Shown piece after piece: positions 63,519-64,000 of a DNA stretch of 64,000 nucleotides. The stretch spans positions 1-64,000 of the forward strand of contig CAZRMV010000001.1 of NCBI GenBank assembly GCA_964601275.1. The letters are read 5' to 3'. The position numbers and the translations under genes are program-made. This DNA comes from JAOZPE01 sp964601275 (lineage in GTDB: Bacteria > Krumholzibacteriota > Krumholzibacteriia > JAJRXK01). Position 1 is the stretch's first letter; the number at the start of each line of letters is the position of its first letter. The notes beneath the pieces are model-generated. The model made no database searches. It was not told the DNA's origin and saw only the letters and a program-made list of their open reading frames with translations.

Positions 63519-63980
63519 ATGGGATACCGGATCCGTGTCAACGGCATCTCCCATTCGGTGGACGCTCCCGGCCGCATGCCGCTGCTCTGGGTGCTACGGG
63601 ATCTCCTCGGCCTCACCGGCACGAGGTTCGGGTGCGGCCAGGGCGATTGCGGGGCGTGCACGGTGTTGATCGACGGCCGCCCGCGGCGGGCTTGCGTCAC
63701 CCCCTTGGAATCGGTCATCGACCGCCAGATCTTGACCATCGAGGGGCTGGCTCCAAGCGCCCTGCACCGGGTGCAAGAAGCCTGGTTGGACGAACAGGTG
63801 GCCCAGTGCGGGGGCTGCCAGCCGGGAATGATCCTCCGGGCCACCGCTCTTCTCCAGGAGCGTCCCCGTCCCAGCGACGCGGAGATCGACGAGGCCTTCG
63901 CGCACCATCTCTGCCGCTGCGGAACCTACCAGCGCATCCGCCGGGCCATCCACCGCGCGGCCGGGGAGGCGGGGCCATGA
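63519..63980 (+). CDS. iorA: [2Fe-2S] subunit of a molybdenum hydroxylase (isoquinoline 1-oxidoreductase alpha type)
   Basis: 153 residues. The plant-type [2Fe-2S] cluster is held by Cys39, Cys44, Cys47 and Cys59 (FGCGQGDCGACTVL ... RRAC), and the second cluster by Cys97, Cys100, Cys132 and Cys134 (CGGCQPGM ... CRCGTY). MPLLWVLRDLLGLTG is typical of the IorA branch rather than xanthine dehydrogenase or CO dehydrogenase. It feeds electrons from the molybdenum subunit. GAGGGG lies just before ATG 63519; its stop overlaps the next start (ATGA). Substrate unknown. Confidence 0.92.
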   Translation: MGYRIRVNGISHSVDAPGRMPLLWVLRDLLGLTGTRFGCGQGDCGACTVLIDGRPRRACVTPLESVIDRQILTIEGLAPSALHRVQEAWLDEQVAQCGGCQPGMILRATALLQERPRPSDAEIDEAFAHHLCRCGTYQRIRRAIHRAAGEAGP

Positions 63981-64000
63981 AGGGCGGCCGAAGGCTTTCG
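63977..64000 (+). CDS. Start of the next gene, probably the molybdenum subunit (IorB-like), cut by window end
   Basis: Only eight codons (MKGGRRLS) are in the window. The ATG overlaps the iorA stop (ATGA) and GGGGAGGCG lies upstream. The large molybdenum-binding subunit follows iorA-type genes in most genomes; identity is inferred from position only. Confidence 0.45.

Overview
The window is 64 kb of GC-rich, densely coded bacterial chromosome with many ATGA/GTGA gene overlaps and frequent GTG starts. It is from a diderm (Gram-negative-type) organism: there are outer-membrane barrel proteins, periplasmic binding proteins, a Tat-exported molybdoenzyme and periplasmic cytochrome c. No rRNA, tRNA, CRISPR array or insertion sequence is visible. 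A run of exactly 100 N (58701-58800) inside a tandem-repeat gene marks it as a draft or metagenomic scaffold. The gene mix fits an uncultured, respiratorily flexible, amino-acid-using lineage; the phylum cannot be fixed from these genes alone.

Layout. 1-6.7 kb: two divergent operons for tyrosine degradation: hmgA (cut by the window edge) and hpd on the minus strand; an unknown gene, fahA and acetoacetyl-CoA synthetase on the plus strand. A pterin-dependent phenylalanine hydroxylase at 20-21.7 kb supplies tyrosine, so Phe to acetoacetyl-CoA is nearly complete; the aminotransferase and maleylacetoacetate isomerase are not recognised. 6.8-14.3 kb: mixed genes (methyltransferase, nitronate monooxygenase-like protein, exported truncated haemoglobin, sulfatase-superfamily protein, SDR epimerase, and an amine oxidase broken by one in-frame amber codon). 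14.4-19.9 kb: a napDAGHBF periplasmic nitrate reductase operon without napC. 22.8-25.7 kb: arsR-arsC-acr3 plus a CDF metal exporter. 25.8-30.3 kb: pstSCAB-phoU behind a clear Pho-box-like promoter. 30.5-38.5 kb: thioredoxin, a PLP sulfur-amino-acid enzyme, then a zinc/manganese-type uptake cluster (small exported Cys/His protein, outer-membrane protein, binding protein, two permeases, no ATPase) and a methyltransferase. 38.6-49.9 kb: GT39-type membrane protein, exported Memo homologue, an unknown soluble protein, a large envelope protein, an RRM protein, envelope proteins, acyl-CoA dehydrogenase and an MscS remnant. 49.9-54.4 kb: hydrolase, molybdopterin oxidoreductase and a fused FeS/membrane-anchor subunit.

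54.4-61.6 kb is the most unusual part. One strand carries a STAS protein, an ECF sigma factor, its translationally coupled anti-sigma factor, a membrane-anchored protein made of about two dozen 12-residue repeats, a HExxH/beta-propeller/outer-membrane-barrel protein, and a PrsW-type intramembrane protease. PrsW is known in Bacillus to cut an anti-sigma factor, so this may be a self-contained envelope signalling locus. The window ends with an exported protein of unknown function and the start of a molybdenum hydroxylase operon (IorA-like).
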